The notes beneath the pieces are model-generated. The model worked only from the letters and a program-made list of their open reading frames with translations, searched no databases and was not told the origin of the DNA. A DNA stretch of 64,000 bases, taken from assembly GCF_029846635.1 (NCBI RefSeq), contig NZ_JARVTG010000002.1:1281501-1345500 (forward strand), written 5' to 3'. This document shows positions 60,711 through 64,000 of the stretch, piece after piece; positions within the stretch are counted from its first letter, which is position 1, and the number at the start of each line of letters is the position of its first letter. Position numbers and translations under genes: made by a program. Origin of the DNA: Pokkaliibacter sp. MBI-7 (GTDB lineage: Bacteria > Pseudomonadota > Gammaproteobacteria > Pseudomonadales > Balneatricaceae).

Positions 60711-61588
60711 GGTTGCCAGCCTGCCAGTTGCTGTTGCAGTTCGGTGATGGCCTGAGGTGTGCGAGGTCCCAGACCCAGAGCCAGCAAGGCATCCAGATGC
60801 AGCAATCGACCGGCTTTGGCGGCAGGGGTGGCCGCCATCCCGGGCAGTTTCCAGATGGCACTGTCACCGCCCTGACGACTCAGCCCCTGATCGGTCACGA
60901 CAATGGCATCGGGTCGGGCCAGCAACAGCGCTTCCGGCGTCAGGTTCTTGTAGCCCCTGACGGGCTGTTCATCATCCATCACTGCCGCATTGACAGCTCC
61001 GGCCATCCGAAACAGTGCGTCCGGTGCCGTACCCTGCCCGGCAATCATCGGCGAACCGCCCATCTGCAGGACAAACAGCAACCGCGGAGGGCGATGCCAG
61101 CCGGACGGGACGCTCAGAGCAGCAAAGCCCTGATTGAGCCTGGCCACCGCCGCCTGCCCTTTTTCCGGTACGCCCAGCTGATCAGCCACCTGCTGGACTT
61201 TCGCGGCAATCCCTGCCTGCGTATCCGGGCCATCAATAGTGACAAGGGTGATGCCGCTGTCCTGCAGCTGTTGCAGTACTTTGGCCGGGCCGGCAGCCGG
61301 CGTCAGCAGGATCTTGTCTGGGTGCTTACTCAGTACCCCTTCGGTGGAAAGAGTGCGCTGATAACCGACCTTGGGCAGGTGCTCTGTGTCAGCGGGATAG
61401 ATGCTGCTGGTGTCCGTCGCGACAATCTGCTGCTGCTCACCAAGCAGATAGACTATTTCCGTCACCGTGCCACCGATGGTGACCACGCCAGCAGCATGGG
61501 CTGCGTTGGTCAGGCTGGCTGACAGTGCAACCGCCACAGGTAATCCTGCCAGAAACCGGCTCAATGCCCGATTAGCCGCAGCCCTCAT
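60707..61588 (-). CDS. hmuT: Periplasmic heme-binding protein
   Basis: A 293-residue secreted binding protein of the helical-backbone (FecB/BtuF-like) type; signal peptide ending NAAHA near residue 32. VVTIGGTVTEIVYLLG and the SSIYPADTEHLPKVGYQRTLSTEGVL segment are typical of HmuT, and the tyrosine in PKVGYQR is the expected heme-iron ligand. It carries heme across the periplasm to HmuUV. Its ATG overlaps the hmuS stop. Confidence 0.92.
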   Translation of the reverse strand: MRAAANRALSRFLAGLPVAVALSASLTNAAHAAGVVTIGGTVTEIVYLLGEQQQIVATDTSSIYPADTEHLPKVGYQRTLSTEGVLSKHPDKILLTPAAGPAKVLQQLQDSGITLVTIDGPDTQAGIAAKVQQVADQLGVPEKGQAAVARLNQGFAALSVPSGWHRPPRLLFVLQMGGSPMIAGQGTAPDALFRMAGAVNAAVMDDEQPVRGYKNLTPEALLLARPDAIVVTDQGLSRQGGDSAIWKLPGMAATPAAKAGRLLHLDALLALGLGPRTPQAITELQQQLAGWQP

Positions 61589-62667
61589 GCCACCACCGCG
61601 TGCAGGCTTTGCTTCACCTGCGCCACAATGTCACGCCACAGGGTCAGCTCTGGCTGGCCGGGTTTGCGCTTGCCAAACAGGGTCATGATGGACTCGCCTG
61701 CGGCATTGAAGCATTCAATGGAGGTGATGATACCGTCGCTACTGGGGCGTTCGATGGCCCAGATGTCAGCAATCTGATCTACCCGCAGATGCAGGTTGAA
61801 ATCAGGGTCGAGGACATTGAACCAGGGGCCGGTTTCCAGCAGTTTGCTGACCGGGCCACTGTGAATCTGGATACAGCCGCCGTTGCCGACAAACACCATC
61901 ACTTCACACTGACGCTGACTGGCCAGTGTCAGTGCCTGCTGCGCTGCCGCTGTCGGCAGATGCCAGGCCCAGTCATCACCGATCTGCTGCAGTGCCTGGG
62001 TACGGCTCAGCCGGTGCTTGCGCAGCAGTGCATGGTACTCGTGCACATCACGCAGCGCGGCCCAGTCGAGGCGGAAGCGGTCAACATCAAAAGCCTCTGG
62101 CAGCTGATCCACCGGGATGGCTGCAGTGGCGGCCGCAAAAGTCAGCGGCTGGGGTTCAGGCAGGCGGAACTGTTCGACCAGCTGCTCCCAGGCAGCACCG
62201 TCGGTTTCCTCAGTACGGTAGACCTTGTGCACGGCAACACCCTGCTGACTGAAGAACTGCAGGCTGTGACGGTCATTCTCGATGACCGCAAAAGCGCAGT
62301 ACCACTGCTGCATGAACAGGCGAAGGTCGATGTCAGGATTGAGCACCAGCCCCATCCGCCCTTCGCCACTGAAACTCACATTGCTATAGATACCGTGACG
62401 CTCATGAACCGCCTGATCGTTGCGGGTCAGCGCCATCACACGGCCGACGGCCTCCAGCGAATTCAGCAGGTCCTGAAAGACGGGTTCCAGCTGCCAGGCA
62501 TCAATGCCCTGACGACAGGCCAGCAATTCACCTTCACTGACGCCCAGACGCTGCGCCAGCTCACGGGCACGCAGGCGTGGTTCCGCCTGCATCAGTGCCT
62601 GATAAGACTGAAACAGCTGGCTGGCAGAAAGGGACTCACGGATAGCGGCTGCAGTTGAAGTCTGCAT
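61585..62667 (-). CDS. hmuS: Hemin-degrading or heme-chaperone protein HmuS
   Basis: A 360-residue cytosolic protein with two similar halves, as in HemS/ChuS/HmuS. RNDQAVHERHGIYSNVSFSGEGRMGLVLN in the first half holds the histidine that coordinates heme, cited by its key H in HERHG. It receives imported heme and either passes it on or breaks it down to release iron. GGAGTAC precedes the ATG at 62667; a longer open frame upstream lacks a ribosome-binding site. Confidence 0.93.
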   Translation of the reverse strand: MQTSTAAAIRESLSASQLFQSYQALMQAEPRLRARELAQRLGVSEGELLACRQGIDAWQLEPVFQDLLNSLEAVGRVMALTRNDQAVHERHGIYSNVSFSGEGRMGLVLNPDIDLRLFMQQWYCAFAVIENDRHSLQFFSQQGVAVHKVYRTEETDGAAWEQLVEQFRLPEPQPLTFAAATAAIPVDQLPEAFDVDRFRLDWAALRDVHEYHALLRKHRLSRTQALQQIGDDWAWHLPTAAAQQALTLASQRQCEVMVFVGNGGCIQIHSGPVSKLLETGPWFNVLDPDFNLHLRVDQIADIWAIERPSSDGIITSIECFNAAGESIMTLFGKRKPGQPELTLWRDIVAQVKQSLHAVVA

Positions 62668-62692
62668 GGGGGTACTCCACGGTTTACCGATG

Positions 62693-62713
62693 GGTATCGC
62701 GGGTGGCGATACC
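62693..62713 (-). other. Hairpin upstream of hmuS
   Basis: GGTATCGC pairs with GCGATACC around GGGTG in the gap between the receptor gene and hmuS. It may attenuate or process the transcript. Confidence 0.4.
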
Positions 62714-62766
62714 ACTGCGCTATTGTCAGTTGCGGCCAGCAAGCAGCCACAACACCGGGTAAGATA

Positions 62767-62798
62767 TGCCCCGCAGACTGTCACATCCTGCGGGGGCA
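62767..62798 (-). terminator. Hairpin directly after the receptor gene
   Basis: TGCCCCGCAG pairs with CTGCGGGGGCA with one bulged G, about 20 bases after the receptor stop. No T-run follows, so it is more likely a partial terminator that lets hmuSTUV be expressed at lower level than the receptor. Confidence 0.45.
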
Positions 62799-62818
62799 GG
62801 ATTGAGCCAAACGGCTGG

Positions 62819-64000
62819 TTAGAACTCGTAGGTCACGTCGACACCGACGTTACGGCCCGCTTCAGTGAAACGGTCCAGATTGGCAGAGGAGCTACTGGCC
62901 TGAGTACGGACGTTGTTCCAGATCCAGTACTTCTCATCCAGCAGGTTAAACACACCGGCGTTAATGGTGATTTTGTCGGTGGGTTTGTAATAGGTGGTCA
63001 GATCCACCACGGTGTAATTAGGAATGGCCAGATATTGGGTCGATGACGTCAGGTCGTCTTTCTTCTTGCCGTCCGCCCAGCTGACATTGATGGCCCCACC
63101 CCAGTTCTGATTCGGGCTGTCGTAATTCAGACCTACTACCGCAGACAGCGGTGCAACACTGTTCAGGGGTTCATCGTCACCTACATTGCGGCCATCGGCA
63201 TAGGCCACAGCACCTTTCAGGCTTAACCCTTCAGGAATGCGGGCCGACAGCTCATCCAGATTTAAACTGCCTTTCAGCTCCAGCCCCTTGATCACCACCC
63301 GGTCAAGGTTGACGGAGGTGTACTCACCGAGGGGATAGGTGGAAGACGTACCAACCAGATACTGGCTCTCGATAAAGTTGCGGTAACGGTTGTAGTAGGC
63401 AGTCAGCTCGGCTGAGCCATAGAGACCTTCGGCACGAATACCGCCCTCGGTAAAAATGCTGTGCTCCGGCTTGAGGTCCGGGTTGGGCAGAATGGCGTAG
63501 CCGCGACCTGCGTTGTAGTAGTAATACATTTCATCCATCGACGGAGCGCGGAAGCCGGTGCCGTATTTACCAAACAGGGTGTAAACATCAGTGAGTTTGA
63601 ATTCGGCCCCCAGCTCAGCGGTGAAGGCATGGCCTTTGGCCCCACCCCAGGAGTCGATGTACTGGTCCGACTGGGTGCTGTAGCGGTAATGGTCATAGCG
63701 CACCACCGGCAGCAGCGTCAGACGATCGTTCACCGCCCAGCTGTCTTTCAGATAAGCGCCGAAGGTATTGCCGGTCGCCTGAGGTGAAAAACGGGTGGTG
63801 CCTGACGAGGTGTCCTTGTTGAGGTTATCGAGGTCGTTGTACTCGTAGTTCAGTCCGTAGCTCAGCGCATGGTTTTGCAGCTGCTTCTGCAGGCTGGTAC
63901 GGAACTGATAGCTGTCGTCCTCAAAATAGCGATCAACCACCCGGCCAGAGCTGTCAACTCGGGTGATATTGGTGGTTTTGGTGTTCTGGTAATCCAGCTG
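62819..64000 (-). CDS. TonB-dependent heme/hemoglobin receptor, C-terminal part
   Basis: The C-terminal 393 residues of an outer-membrane TonB-dependent receptor; the frame is open to the window edge, so the plug domain and signal peptide are outside. GTGFRAPSMDEMYYYYN, NPDLKPEHS and alternating beta strands ending with VGVDVTYEF are typical of heme receptors of the HmuR/HutA type. The terminal phenylalanine is the normal outer-membrane assembly signal. It lies directly upstream of hmuS in the same direction and is the first step of the heme uptake route. Confidence 0.92.
   Translation of the reverse strand, partial: QLDYQNTKTTNITRVDSSGRVVDRYFEDDSYQFRTSLQKQLQNHALSYGLNYEYNDLDNLNKDTSSGTTRFSPQATGNTFGAYLKDSWAVNDRLTLLPVVRYDHYRYSTQSDQYIDSWGGAKGHAFTAELGAEFKLTDVYTLFGKYGTGFRAPSMDEMYYYYNAGRGYAILPNPDLKPEHSIFTEGGIRAEGLYGSAELTAYYNRYRNFIESQYLVGTSSTYPLGEYTSVNLDRVVIKGLELKGSLNLDELSARIPEGLSLKGAVAYADGRNVGDDEPLNSVAPLSAVVGLNYDSPNQNWGGAINVSWADGKKKDDLTSSTQYLAIPNYTVVDLTTYYKPTDKITINAGVFNLLDEKYWIWNNVRTQASSSSANLDRFTEAGRNVGVDVTYEF

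Overview
The window reads as part of a chromosome of a marine or plant-associated gammaproteobacterium, most likely near the Oceanospirillales. The reasons are a cytochrome bd operon with a CydX small subunit, a DddD-type dimethylsulfoniopropionate (DMSP) cluster of the Marinomonas arrangement, TRAP and BCCT transporters, and many short catabolic operons. The genus cannot be fixed from the sequence alone. Coding density is high. Most genes have clear Shine-Dalgarno sequences and many operon junctions are 1-4 base overlaps. No tRNA, rRNA, CRISPR array or complete transposase gene was seen.

Layout: (1) 1-2.1 kb, the end of cydA, then cydB and cydX. (2) 2.4-3.8 kb, two tandem paralogous lipoproteins. 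(3) 4.0-12.9 kb, a complete DMSP module: dddD on the minus strand, divergent from dddT-dddB-dddC, followed by the LysR gene dddR. (4) 12.9-18.1 kb, lrgA/lrgB, malate synthase G, a membrane protein, a GFA-family protein and an Lrp-type regulator. (5) 18.4-21.8 kb, a fused E1 alpha-beta and an E2 of a 2-oxo acid dehydrogenase. (6) 21.9-28.3 kb, an ethanolamine-phosphate-lyase-like class III PLP enzyme divergent from an aminophosphonate-type ABC transporter with a DeoR regulator. (7) 28.4-33.6 kb, two small unknown genes, an AraC regulator, an SDR, a second class III PLP enzyme and an APH-fold kinase that overlaps it. (8) 34.0-34.7 kb, a vapBC toxin-antitoxin pair whose toxin gene is split by a 140-bp MITE. 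(9) 34.8-43 kb, a TRAP transporter divergent from a phenylacetate-CoA ligase, a BdlA-like PAS-PAS-MCP protein, and an MFS exporter with its AraC regulator. (10) 44.3-47.9 kb, a tryptophan-tryptophylquinone amine dehydrogenase cluster of the aauBEDA type with a c-type cytochrome. (11) 48.0-49.1 kb, a YqjI-like PadR regulator and a DUF3861 protein. (12) 49.3-56.7 kb, a catechol meta-cleavage operon under a divergent LysR gene. (13) 57-58.9 kb, an RtcB2-PrfH RNA-repair and ribosome-rescue pair. (14) 58.9-64 kb, a heme uptake operon (hmuVUTS) and the end of its TonB-dependent receptor.

The genes form several carbon and nitrogen scavenging routes. DMSP is imported by DddT and cleaved by DddD to dimethyl sulfide and a three-carbon product, which DddB and DddC take to acetyl-CoA. 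Malate synthase G lets the cell grow on two-carbon units. Aromatic amines would be deaminated in the periplasm, arylacetates activated by PaaK, and catechol opened and taken to pyruvate and acetyl-CoA. The meta route in this window lacks hydroxymuconic-semialdehyde dehydrogenase and any ring hydroxylase, so those steps must be encoded elsewhere.

The most notable signals are the MITE-split vapC, which can be reconstructed exactly; two ethanolamine-phosphate-lyase-like PLP enzymes in different contexts (aminophosphonate transporter versus kinase); an 18-bp tandem repeat that multiplies the start codon of one of them; a 14-codon ORF with a strong Shine-Dalgarno sequence ahead of rtcB2-prfH; and short tandem duplications recurring at gene boundaries.
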